NCBI GenBank assembly: GCA_001939145.1
Contig: LSRX01001554.1
Span: 32,514 to 96,513, forward strand
Reading direction: 5' to 3'
Origin: Symbiodinium microadriaticum
Lineage: Eukaryota; Sar; Dinophyceae; Suessiales; Symbiodiniaceae
DNA length: 64,000 nt
Shown here one piece after another: positions 22,231 to 33,549 of the stretch. The notes beneath the pieces were generated by a model. The model was not told the origin of the DNA and searched no databases. It was given only the letters and a program-made list of their open reading frames with translations. The position numbers and the translations under genes were made by a program. The number at the start of each line of letters is the position of its first letter. Within the stretch, counting starts at the first letter, position 1.

Positions 22231-23276
22231 CTGGGCTTCTTCGAAGAGATGTCGGAAAGCATATCGCAGGACTTATCCAAAGTTGCCAAAAGCTCAACAA
22301 ATGGTTTCTGCGGTTCTAGAGTTAGAGGCACGTGGCTTACAGTACTCCGATGATCAAAGCTTTTCCACCAGCCAGGACCTTGCCTCTGTCGTCTCGTGCT
22401 CTGTGTCGAACGTGGACCCAGACTTGCAGGGGCTCTCCACGGATGTTCCAGAGCTGGATGAAAGATGATGGTTGTGACATGTATTCGTGAACTGGCACGA
22501 CGGCAAGCAGCAGAGCATGCGGTGGTTTGTACATCAGTCAGCTTCTTTCACACAGTTGAAAGGCGTAGTTGTACGTGCATGGATTCTGCAACACGCATGT
22601 TGCCGTCGTGTTGCGGACACAGCGCAGGACATTCCGCAGGGGACAGAGCACTTCGTTCTTCATGTGCGTCGCAGAGGAAGTATGATTTCAAGTCGCAGGC
22701 CAGAGTGAAAGCAGCCGGTTGCAGTGATACTCTCCTGCTGATACCCTATCCTGCTCAGTCTCCCGGCAGCAGCCACGGTGGCTTTGGATGGTGGGCCAAC
22801 CCTGCTTGACATGCAGGAGATCAGAGGTAATTCTTGGTAACGGTCTGTTCATGCAGCTACTGCCACAACTGCGGCCAAGACTACTCCAGTTGCAACGAGC
22901 TCTGACGTGCAAACCCAGCAGGACATTCACTTCCGGCCCCTCTCCCAGAAGCAAGTGGTCTGAGCCTCGCTGTGGCAAGGTGTGCCAGCAAGGAGGTGTA
23001 AGCATTGGATTTCTCATCTTGCATTCGCAGGCTCTTCTCAGAGTGGCTTCACCCAGACAGTCATGTGCATAGAGTTGTACAAACCACAAGAAGATGGCGT
23101 GCACAACTGACTGCCAGTGCCAGTGCCACGTGGCCATTGACCGACAATAACTGACAATCACCCAGCCTCGCTGCGATGAGTCACCAACTTTTAGCACCAG
23201 CTTCCTGACACTGGGGCATGAGCCGTCAATAGCTAGTGGTAGCATATCAAATCCGGCTGAAGGATATGTGCAAAGA

Positions 23277-23330
23277 GGTGTATGTATATATGTATGTATG
23301 CATGCATGTATGCATGTATGTATGCTCTCG
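23277..23330. repeat. (GTAT)/(GCAT)n microsatellite
   Basis: Tetranucleotide-rich tract ending in a poly-C run that stops at the assembly gap. The low-complexity flank probably caused the gap. Confidence 0.85.
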
Positions 23331-23357
23331 GGTCCGGGGCCACCAACCCCCCCCCCC

Positions 23358-24280
23358 NNNNNNNNNNNNNNNNNNNNNNNNNNNNNNNNNNNNNNNNNNN
23401 NNNNNNNNNNNNNNNNNNNNNNNNNNNNNNNNNNNNNNNNNNNNNNNNNNNNNNNNNNNNNNNNNNNNNNNNNNNNNNNNNNNNNNNNNNNNNNNNNNNN
23501 NNNNNNNNNNNNNNNNNNNNNNNNNNNNNNNNNNNNNNNNNNNNNNNNNNNNNNNNNNNNNNNNNNNNNNNNNNNNNNNNNNNNNNNNNNNNNNNNNNNN
23601 NNNNNNNNNNNNNNNNNNNNNNNNNNNNNNNNNNNNNNNNNNNNNNNNNNNNNNNNNNNNNNNNNNNNNNNNNNNNNNNNNNNNNNNNNNNNNNNNNNNN
23701 NNNNNNNNNNNNNNNNNNNNNNNNNNNNNNNNNNNNNNNNNNNNNNNNNNNNNNNNNNNNNNNNNNNNNNNNNNNNNNNNNNNNNNNNNNNNNNNNNNNN
23801 NNNNNNNNNNNNNNNNNNNNNNNNNNNNNNNNNNNNNNNNNNNNNNNNNNNNNNNNNNNNNNNNNNNNNNNNNNNNNNNNNNNNNNNNNNNNNNNNNNNN
23901 NNNNNNNNNNNNNNNNNNNNNNNNNNNNNNNNNNNNNNNNNNNNNNNNNNNNNNNNNNNNNNNNNNNNNNNNNNNNNNNNNNNNNNNNNNNNNNNNNNNN
24001 NNNNNNNNNNNNNNNNNNNNNNNNNNNNNNNNNNNNNNNNNNNNNNNNNNNNNNNNNNNNNNNNNNNNNNNNNNNNNNNNNNNNNNNNNNNNNNNNNNNN
24101 NNNNNNNNNNNNNNNNNNNNNNNNNNNNNNNNNNNNNNNNNNNNNNNNNNNNNNNNNNNNNNNNNNNNNNNNNNNNNNNNNNNNNNNNNNNNNNNNNNNN
24201 NNNNNNNNNNNNNNNNNNNNNNNNNNNNNNNNNNNNNNNNNNNNNNNNNNNNNNNNNNNNNNNNNNNNNNNNNNNNNNNN
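23358..24280. other. Assembly gap, 923 N
   Basis: Unbroken N from 23358 to 24280. Open frames that run through it have no meaning. The sequence changes character across the gap, so order, distance and even adjacency of the two sides should be treated with caution. Confidence 1.
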
Positions 24281-24309
24281 AAAACTATACAGCCAAACTC
24301 TCAAAAGAT

Positions 24310-24520
24310 TGTTTTTTGTTTCCCTAGGAAAAAGTTGGTTTCGTTAAAAAGACCGACTTATTCCCATGAAAAAGAGTTTTTGGAAGTTGGCCGTATAGTT
24401 TGCCAATGATGTTTGTTTAGTTTTTCCTAGGACAAGGTGTGTTTTCCGGTCCAAAACCATTGTTTTCCTGGGAAAAGTTGGTATTTCACTCAAAGACCAA
24501 GTTTTTCCTAGCAGGGAGCG
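24310..24520. repeat. Degenerate palindrome-centred repeat array
   Basis: Four related units carry the near-palindrome TTTCCTAGGAAA in variants: CCCTAGGAAAAAG near 24322, TCCTAGGACAAG near 24424, TCCTGGGAAAAG near 24466 and TCCTAGCAGGG near 24506. GTTGGT and AAAGACC words recur between them. This looks like a decayed tandem repeat beginning inside the gap. Confidence 0.6.
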
Positions 24521-24559
24521 TGTGCTTCATTTGTTGTTTGTGCACGTTACGAGCTAGTG

Positions 24560-26060
24560 CGCCAATTAGGTTTCGAGTGTCACGACAATTGGGATTCGAT
24601 TCCGCTTGTAACCAGGACTTGATTCGGATCAGTTTTGGGGTTAGTACAAAGCCAATTTTGCAGGTTTAACACAGACCAGGACCCAGGATGTCAGGGTTAC
24701 CACAGCTACCACCACGATTTCTTCTGGCTGACTTAGGCGGTACATTAAATAAGGGAAACATCGGGGTCAGATTATGAGTGGTGTTAAAACTACTATAGTT
24801 ACTATGGATGGGCTTAGGGCTTCTGCCAGGGCGAACAGTACCGTCACCATTGACATAAGGGCGAATGACAAGGATTCGGTTAGGGATGTTGTTCGGAATC
24901 AGGAGTCAGTTAACCATCCTTGTCATTGTGTTGGTATCTGGTACAGGTTTACCCTTAGGGCTAGCATGTTGTATATACACACATAAATGTACAGGCACGC
25001 ATACGGGCAAGTCCGACAGCAATTCCGACATGATCATATACCTCTGTGAGAAAGGGGTGCCACAAACAATATGTCGAGGTAAACAAACACATGCTGGTAT
25101 CACCCCTAAGAATCTACAGGCCATCACTTGGGCAACACAAGAGCGAAGACAGCAAGGATTGCGGTTCTTAATTGATTTCGTCCTGTGTAGTTAAATATGA
25201 GTATGAATATGACGACCACCGTTGAAGTAAAGGTTTGGGCAATATTCAGCTTACCTGTAGTAATACCAACAGTAGCTAGCATTAGGCACGGCATGACATT
25301 CAACTTCGGGGACTTGAATGCTCATGCTAGGGATTCCACAGTTACATCTGGATGAATTATCCTGCTGATGAGGCCAATGGTCGGGGTTTCTCCCAAGGCT
25401 ATTATTTGGGTTGCTGTTGAAGGAAGTACTCGGTACAGCACGAAGGTTGCCAATCGGAACAGCTTATGGATTGTGGGTAATACTAACTTTGCGAGTAAGG
25501 TCCACCTTGGAGTCAGATCCAATATTAGGGTTGCCGGAACTGCAATATCCTTACTATCGCGGAGGCAATCAGGCTGATGTATGTTATAATGTTAACCGTC
25601 AGGTCGATATGGGAGTTAATATGTGGGGTTACTCGTCGACATAACAATTTGACCCATACGTTTCAAAGACGTGAATCTAGAAGGCATCTTTTGTGGGTGA
25701 ACATGAAATAGAAGACTACCGTCACCATTGGGGCCAATGTAAGGTCTAATGGCAGGGGTAATATTAGCGATACTTTGAGTCAAGGCTCATGTTTATTCGC
25801 TGGGGCCTTGATGTGAGACTACAGTGAAGGCTACCTTCGGAATTAGTACTCGGGCCCATACTGAGCTTCGGGTATTGTGGAAGTAAGAAATCATCTCTCG
25901 GAGTATCTGCGTGAAGGGTCGCGATCTGAGAATGAAGGCGCCTGCCGATACGCATATGCTGTTCCCTCGGAACTTCAAAGCCTAACGTGAAACCTGGATC
26001 ATACACCAGAAGCCTAAACTTAGGAGAATTGGTGGCGTTATCGCGGCACCTCGCGGTATT
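24560..26060 (+). other. Diverged repeat island, possibly a decayed minisatellite
   Basis: Related words recur about every 50 bases or more: ACCGTCACCATTG at about 24839 and 25718, each followed about ten bases later by AATGnCAnGG; the similar ACTATAGTTACTATGG near 24790; and TTAGGGnT words near 24810, 24885, 24955 and 25535. The plus frames read as short Thr/Val/Ile plus Arg/Asn/Ser repeats (TVTIDIRAND, TVTIGANVRSN). No protein family is recognised. Composition is more AT-rich and less CpG-rich than the PKS region. Confidence 0.4.
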
Positions 26061-26099
26061 TCTTCGGGGTGGGGGTTGGCATGTATAACTACAAATAGA

Positions 26100-26709
26100 T
26101 CAATAAATACATAGATAGATACATTTGTATATATAATATAGGTAGGTGGTTGTATTATATATATATATATATATATTCATATATGTGTACGTTTTTGTAT
26201 ATATTACATTATATTATATTATGTTTTCACATGTGAGAACAGAAAACGCAAGAATGGAAGATAATTCGGATTATGATATAACAAATTATGTTATAAAGTA
26301 AATGAAGAACATATGATATAATTAATGCAAATATGGTATAGTTTGATACAGTATAGAGCAAGAGAAAACCGAGTATGGTATCATATAACACAATATTGCA
26401 AACAGCATAACGTAACACAGCGAAATGTAATGCATTCTTTCGATATAATCTAACATAATGCAAATATGATGTGGTATGTTGTGATATGGTACATTCTCAC
26501 ATGTTCATACTACATTATGTTTTAATGGAATAAGACAGAGGAGAACAGGATAGAGTAAAGAGATTGTTACATGATAGAGTCATAGTAAAAATATAACACC
26601 ATACAATATAATGTATAACAATGGTCATTCTATAGTGTGTTTGAATACAGTGTAGTACAAATACAGATAGAAGTATAAAGATGTGTATACACATATTTCA
26701 TAGTTATAC

Positions 26710-26745
<36 letters not shown>

Positions 26746-26755
26746 ATGTAAAATA
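26100..26755. repeat. AT-rich microsatellite block
   Basis: (TA)n at about 26156-26175 and again about 26709-26732 followed by (GT)n, with ATAT/ATTAT-rich sequence between. Short AT-rich frames on the minus strand here are not credible genes. Confidence 0.85.
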
Positions 26756-26764
26756 TAACTTTTC

Positions 26765-27830
26765 TATTCTTTTCTGCTGATGCTAGTGAAGTTACTCTGC
26801 AGCATGCTTTTTGTGCTCTGGGACGAGGTCGCAGCCGCATCCATGCGGCAGACACGGCCTCTTTCTCGAGTAAAGTCCGCATCCTGTCACTTTTGATGCG
26901 ACAGCTGGATCTAAGGCTTGATATGCCCAGCACTTTCGAGATGAACTGGGTGAGTGGATCATCGCAAGGGAGGAGCTCTGAATGGTCCGGGACGTCACCC
27001 AGCGTCTTGAGAGCGGCTTTGCAGGACCTTAGCTGATGAAGGCACGTTCGCCTCGCTGTTCGGATCAACCTTGGACTGTCGCGGTTCGATCGTGCACATC
27101 CCCCGTGTCTGCATGGTGCTGTTGTACTGTACAGGGGGCATCTGGCTGATGCTTTCCCCAGCTGATCCACAGCTCGCCCGAGGATGGTTTGCAAAATGGC
27201 AGTCACCACAAGTCTCAAGCAGCCAGTGTTGAGTATGCTGAAGCTACTTGATAGGACTTCAAGAAGCTTGCCAAAGCTTAGAGGCACAGTCGAGCGCCTC
27301 TCCGCACATCTTCAGTGGGCTTTCGGCAGGTACATGCAGATGAGGGGCACGTTTCAGAGAGCGAAAGCAGAGCCGAGGAGGTGTGCCCTCGTCCACAGTT
27401 CGCATTGAGAATAACATGTAGCCACTGTGCCACAGACCTGACGGCCTTAAGGTGTTTGATTTGTCGTGCAGGCCACGTCTTGCCCTGCAGAAGACACACC
27501 GGCCGACGCGGCTTCGGAATCAGCTTCGGAATTATCAGCTTCAGCACCCTCGGAGCGGCGCAGGCAGGTAGTTTCTGCACAGCAGCTGCCTGGAGTGGCT
27601 ACTAACTCGCTAGGTCTCCCTAGCGTTGAGCTTGCAAGGAACCCGCAACAACTTGGCGAAGCGAGCATTGAGCCCGAAAAACTGTTATCCAGGCGGTCAA
27701 TGTCCCGGTAGCGACAGGAAAAGCGAGGCAACGTAGTAGGTGTCTTGCACGATCTCTTGCTGCTGGAGCTGGAGGGGCGTGCTTCCAAACTCAACGAAAC
27801 TTGTCAACGAGCTGCTGTCCACGCATGGTG
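26765..27830 (+). CDS. Unassigned multi-exon gene candidate
   Basis: Four open plus-strand pieces look exon-like but are not recognised. About 26770-27030 contains MRQLDLRLDMPSTFEMNW. 27184-27408 contains LDRTSRSLPKLRGTVERL and looks helical. 27466-27711 is Ala/Ser/Glu-rich (DTPADAASESASELSAS). About 27745-27825 contains HDLLLLELEGRASKLNETC, a likely helix. The first piece resembles the end of an acyl carrier domain (LPSTF after helix 2) but lacks the DSL motif. Competing minus-strand frames exist, so even the strand is uncertain. Confidence 0.3.
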
Positions 27831-30800
27831 TGAGTCGGGATACATTTTGAGTGGGAGAACTGGCCGACATTTTCAGACGTCCAACACCAGCCAACCAAAC
27901 TTAGAGTGTTTTCCGGCGATTGATTCGGATATGCATGCTTGTATTTTACTTGTTTCCGCGTAGAATTGCCGTCCTGAGCTGCGGCCATCGCGGCCTGCCG
28001 GGTACTCCTCATTCACTCCCGCCCTCGCGCTTGACACCACTCTAATTATCACGCGAAAGAGCAGTGCTGAGGCCTTGAAATACAGAGGGGAACGCGAGCC
28101 GATGTGGACGGACCGTTTCGATTCGCATATATAGTCGTGGGCTGAAAGAAAGGGCACCAACCGTGAATGCAAGATCCCTTTGCCACACTGCATCGCACCG
28201 ATAAGATAGCAGTGACTGGAAGCTTCCGGCTTCGATATAGCATGCTATGTGAGGTTGAGGTCGAAACTCATCGCCTGTCTTTAATTAGGTAGTAGCTGGC
28301 CGTTGCGTCTCCCAGTCAGCTTCTGAATGCGATTTGAATTTGGCGCACGGCAACCGGGAACACTAGAGGAATTAGCAACGGACCCAGACTGACATGCACA
28401 TGCAAACAGGAACACGCAACGAGCATGCAATGGGAGCCGGATGTGTTCAGGGTAGGGATGTGAAGGGAAGAGCCATGCGATGCCATGGTGCCTTGCCAAG
28501 TTTGGCTGATTGCCCGCTTGGGACATCGGCTCGATGAGCTTGTGCGCTCCGTGAAAGCAGCCTTCGCCTTCGGCGCCGAATGCCGTGTTCGCGTTCCTCA
28601 CCTCAATGCTCCACAGACGGCCAAAGGTGTCATGATGTGCCATGTGTGGCAACCTAGGTGCTGCTCCTCAGTGCTGAGAGCTACCGAGTTCTAGACCTGC
28701 AGTCCGAAGACTTTGAGTTTGCTGCTTCGGAGCTGGCACGGTCCTCAGTTTTCTTCACTCCCTGGTGTGCAGGAGTCGCTTGCCCGTCCACATCACATCA
28801 GTCTATGTGTTCCAACACGGCACACAGTCACGCCCAGCTAGTTCAGAAATTTCAAGAAAGTCTCTCGTGGAACCTTGATCTACGTCAGCTTGACACAGCT
28901 TGACCAGCAAACGTGCATGCAGCATTGGTCAAGTTGCCGATTGTGCCATAAGCCTGTTGCCGGCAACGTTTTCGTCCACATTTGTCCACTTTGGTGAGTC
29001 TAGCGCCCCTCGCCCCTCGATGCTTACTTCGGGCGGTGTTGAGGAGAATAGCGTGCTTTGAGAATCGAGAATAGAGACAAGAAGAAAGGGATGTTTCTTG
29101 CGCCGCACTGTGGGACACTTTGCATTGCAGAATTGGCAGGGTTGCCTCAGGTAGATCTGGGAAGAGCTTGTATGCAGAAGACTTGAAGAACCCAGGCCGG
29201 TGCAGCTGTGCGCCCCCCAAAGCTTCTGACTACCTCATGTCTGACATCCCAAATCGAACCGAACTTGGACGGGAGTCGCAGATTTTCCGAAGTGAGGAGC
29301 GGATGGTGTGGAAATAGGACTGCAGCAGCAGCATTAGGCGGAGCCTACTCAGGAACCAAATTATGGGACCCACAAGCATGTAAAAAAGATCTCGTATTTT
29401 GATAACGATGCATGGAGGCCTGTGTGGCTTTACTCTGAGCACGCAAAGCCGATCATAATTCCACTTATACTTCGGTACTTCAACTTAGCCGTGTGTCTTG
29501 ATGGCAACATTCTCATGAGCTGGTTCTGTTCCAGCGGCTCGAGCTGCCTACGCCCTGTCAGAGCGAGTAAAATCCAATCCCATCTAGGATTCATCGTTGC
29601 AGTCACCCTAGTCCAGTTCTCTAAAAATTGACTTGCGATACTGGGGAAGTTCTTTGTATTCCTCGACGCCTTCGAAGACCAGACAGAGTCTTCAAGGCGA
29701 GTGGTTCTAACACCTGGGCAGGGCGTATGAGCTTCTTCCAGTGGTAAAACTCCGCTGCATCGGGTTGAGTGAAAAGGCCTCTCGACCTGGTGACGCTCTA
29801 ACTTCCATGAACCGTAACTCTTCTGTTGGGCCTTTAACCTCCACACCCCATACACGCACACCTACCTACCTACCTACCTGCCTACCAACCTGCCTACACC
29901 TACCAGGCCCGTGGTTGCCACGTTTGTTTGTGTCTCAGCGGTCCATCAGGCCGCGCCAAGCAGAACCCCATAGACTGGAGTGCCGCATAGACAGATGCTG
30001 CTTGAACCTGCAAGTGCCCGTGTGGCAGTTGCCTCGTGTCCATCCAGCTACTCCCCTTTCAAGCGGTTGTTTACCCTTTGTGAGAAGCCGATGTGACCTG
30101 GAGGCGGTGTCCCCGCTTGAAGCACCCCATTGACCAATGTTAGCGTGACTGCATGTACTGTACAGAGGGTTAACATGGGATCATGGATGAGACACGATAG
30201 ACCGAGGATTGGGTTCGACAGATACAAGCCGCAACTGGGCCCGAGGCGCGTCGCTCAAAGCAGCCTGAGTGGGTCGCCTATCTAGGTGAGCAGGGAGGAC
30301 AGACGGGGGCGAGCATCGCACACGTGTCGAAGACGCAAAAGGCCGAGTGAGTAGTAAAGCAAAGTCAGTTTGTAGACAGACGATCTCAAGTGAGTTAGGC
30401 TAGGCAAAACACCACAAGGGATGCAAACGAGACAACGATAAGCAACCAAAACAGAAGTCCCTGCGTGCGCAGGTTTCGTCGCTGCCGGATGCAGTGCACA
30501 GCTTGACCTCCAAGCGGGGCTCATGTCCTGTAGTTCTGCTAGACGAGAACGCCAAGGAGCTTTGCTTGGTAACCCATGGTAACCCTACGCGCTTGAGATG
30601 GCAGTATGAGTATGAGACGATTTTGCTCTCGGTATCGTTCAACAGAACTGTCCGTCATGCTGAGATGTCTGCCGTGCATCACACCGACTTGATCTGCTTT
30701 CTCGCGCATGATCGCGCATGCATGACGCTGCAGTTGGAGTGACCCGTGGGCCTTTGTCAGACAAACACGCGACAGGAAGATTGGAGCTGGGCAGCACCTT

Positions 30801-33048
30801 TGGCCAATCCAATTGTCTGCCTGGGAGTGCATGAGGATCTCAACGGTTAGACAGTCGTGTGACTATCCAAAGTTGCTCGTTCCCATTTGTTTGCCAGGAT
30901 TTCGAAGAAGAAATGATGGCGATCCGGGTCGCAGCCCCGACACATGCCGCGCAACTGGGGCCTGTAGCCTTGCATTCTTCGGAAGCCTGGCCTAGTTTGG
31001 CTTCTAGGATGACCAACTGTGGCTTTTGTTGGCTGACCTGCCACCTACTGAACTCAAAGTCTACTGATCTCAGGCATGTCTGCACATTTTATCCTCTGTT
31101 CGTTTGGGAGCTGCTGGTGCTCCTTTGTCACCGGTGCGGCCAACGGTTGTGCAGAAGGACAGTGCCCCAAGAGCTGTCTCAGCAAGCACGGGCCACAGTA
31201 TTCCACAGTACCGGTCAGCATGTGTTTTGTGACCATGTGATCCGGGTGGAGCTGCAAGCCTTGATACAAGGCTCTTGAACCGTCATGTGCACAATAAGGA
31301 AGTTTCAGGCGAGCTTTGCCGCGCAGACAGTCAGTTCGTTTCTTTCTACGTTTGGATGATTCGCCGATCTCGGAAACGACGAGAGCACAGGTACATCAGG
31401 CTTCCGGAATGGGCCCTGCATGTGTTGCTCCATTCTTTTATTCCGCCGAGTATTGGAACTGACATGCCAGAGGCAATTGTTGGCGCCTGCCTGGTGTCCA
31501 AGAGTGTCTACGATGAAGCCTGACGGCAAAGGGGATTGACAGTTTCATAAATAGTTTGCCGAGACCTCAATGTCCCGCACTTTCGGGAGCGCATAGGAGC
31601 GCAGGAAGTTGATCAGCCCCTGTGGTAAGGACCGAGACACGCGCGTGTGCTTAGTTTGGCCATCGAAGTCGGGTTTGCGGTGTGTGATGGTGGACAGAAG
31701 TCTCATGGACCTCGCGAAGGGACGCTTGGTTCCAGCTGAGGGTCCAGTGATTGCCGCTCTGAAGCTGACGCTCGACTTTCTCTGGCAAATCTTGCAGCTA
31801 TCCAATTACACATGCTTGTTAGGACGCAGGTCGGAACAATTGACAACTAAGGTGGGGTAGTGGCATCCCGAAACGCGCCAGATGACCAACGGGTACTCAT
31901 TCTGTGTAACTGGCCCTGAAGAGCATAAGAAACCAATTAGATAGCAGCTAGCAAGCATCATTTAAGGCAATAGGAACAGACGGGCGTGTAGTGAGCCCAG
32001 ATGGCAACTGTCCCCTGCTGCGTTAGAGGGACAATCCTGCTATCAGAGCGAGGATGATGAGGCCAACTGGAAAATGGAGAAATGGAGTTGGCGGCAAATT
32101 TGAACTACAGAGAAGACAAGTGGGCACTGGATGGGGAGCTGGGGCTGAGCTGATTGAAAAACCGCACAGTGCCAGAAGATGAAATATGATAAGCGACTGA
32201 CCAAGAGTACAAGCACTGATCATGGATTTCAATGGCGACTGTTGCAACACATATGCATTGAGATAGGAAATGACACAACGTGCCAACCTTAGCTGGGATG
32301 TTCCAATCGTATATGCGAGAACGAGGAATTCATTCAACACGCCACCCATTAATGCAAATTGTATGCTTCAGTTTAACAAGAGGCTTGAATCATAGAAACT
32401 AAATCGGCTGAGGGATACTGGCAGGATGGGCCGAACACTCTTGACGAGATACTGCATGTCAATGCATGTACACATCATTCGTGCAGAAAGCTGAACTCAA
32501 AAAATCAGTGGTCATGTTGAAGGGCTACAAACATGCAGCACATGTAGAGCAAAGACCAGATGATATTGACAATGTCAGAGTCATCAGAAGCACAACAAAA
32601 CACCACAGCCATAAGGCCTGAAGACGAACCATGCAAGAACCAGATGCCCTACTCCAGGCTAGGATACAGAGCGGCATGGAAAATTCGCAATGCAAGGTAT
32701 GCAAGAGACCAAGACCGTTTGACGAAAGGAGCACATCCAAACATCGAGAGGGTTGTGTCCGAAGCAGTGGAATCAAAGCATCAAAACCGTAGAAGGAAAT
32801 GAGGAAAGGCCCTGTCACTGTATTGCAAGGGTACCTAGATTTGTGTGTTGCCATTTGATGTGTGTACAAGACTTGAAGACGTACCAAACACATAAGGCCG
32901 TTCTGTGAATGTCTTTAGAACAGAAATATCAGCGACAGGTGTGAGACGCTTAGGTTAAAGCCCCACTGATAACCATGTTATTGCCACAACCCTGCACGCT
33001 AAGAGCTACTATGTTCCGTGAACAACCGCCGCCTTATTTCGGATAAGC
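27831..33048. other. Unassigned stretch with scattered open frames
   Basis: No recognisable domain. Exon-like plus-strand frames lie at 28485-28680 (LGHRLDELVRSVKAAFAFG), about 28670-28760 (LDLQSEDFEFAASELARSS), 30895-31278 (starts DFEEEMMAIRVAAPTHA, later has a Cys/His-rich part) and 31609-31860 (VMVDRSLMDLAKGRLVPAE). All have competing antisense frames. From about 31860 to 33000 I see nothing coding. Confidence 0.3.
29860..29905. repeat. (CTAC)n microsatellite
   Basis: Imperfect tetranucleotide run with CTAC and CTGC units. Confidence 0.85.
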
Positions 33049-33537
33049 TTGCAACTTGGTCGAGGCCTCTGCAAACTCCGGAATGCCCGAGTTCAAACTC
33101 TTCACTTCCATTTCGAGATATTTCGAGTGTTGATTGTTGCCGTCACTACCACCGCATTCGCAGCTTGTCAGTTGAGGAAAGTGGAAACCGACGAGAAGTC
33201 CGTGCATGAGTGTTTGCATGATCTGCAAGCTGAAACTCGGCGCTTGTCCTTGGGCCAACCTGCCGTTGTGCGAGTATCTGTGGGCGAGCCAAATAGCTGG
33301 CCAAAATGGCAAATCCAAGCCAGCTGGCCAAGTGATCCAATGATAATGATGTTTCTCCGTTGGCAAGGCGATCTACCGATTCCAGAAACTGCATCCATTC
33401 ATGTCCCTGCATCTATCTTGCAGTCAGATACATACTCCACGCTTCAACGACTCATATTTTCTGTGGTTGGGTTAATCATTGGTGTGCTGTTCAGATTCTC
33501 AGATGAAAGCCGCTTCGGATCCAAAGATCGGGTTTGA
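33049..33537 (+). CDS. Unassigned open frame with two hydrophobic stretches
   Basis: 162 open codons. One hydrophobic stretch (FRVLIVAVTTTAFAA) lies near residue 25 and another (LIFSVVGLIIGVLF) near residue 140, so a membrane protein or a signal-anchor protein is possible. The middle (about residues 50-130) is mixed and contains VVRVSVGEPNSWPKWQIQ. No family is recognised. The left edge has no ATG and is probably a splice acceptor or frame artefact. It ends about 15 bases before the OB-fold exon of the next gene, so the two may overlap in the same transcript. Confidence 0.3.
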   Translation: MQLGRGLCKLRNARVQTLHFHFEIFRVLIVAVTTTAFAACQLRKVETDEKSVHECLHDLQAETRRLSLGQPAVVRVSVGEPNSWPKWQIQASWPSDPMIMMFLRWQGDLPIPETASIHVPASILQSDTYSTLQRLIFSVVGLIIGVLFRFSDESRFGSKDRV

Positions 33538-33549
33538 TCCAAACTAAGG

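Noticed and set aside
22688-24409. Very long open frames of 360-540 codons
   Set aside because: They run through the N gap and are made almost entirely of undefined residues.
24800-25560. TTAGGG-like words suggesting telomere repeats
   Set aside because: They are not in tandem and fit the diverged repeat of the island better.
26870-26935. Carrier-protein-like motif (LPSTF-like)
   Set aside because: The phosphopantetheine DSL motif is missing; kept only as part of an unassigned candidate.
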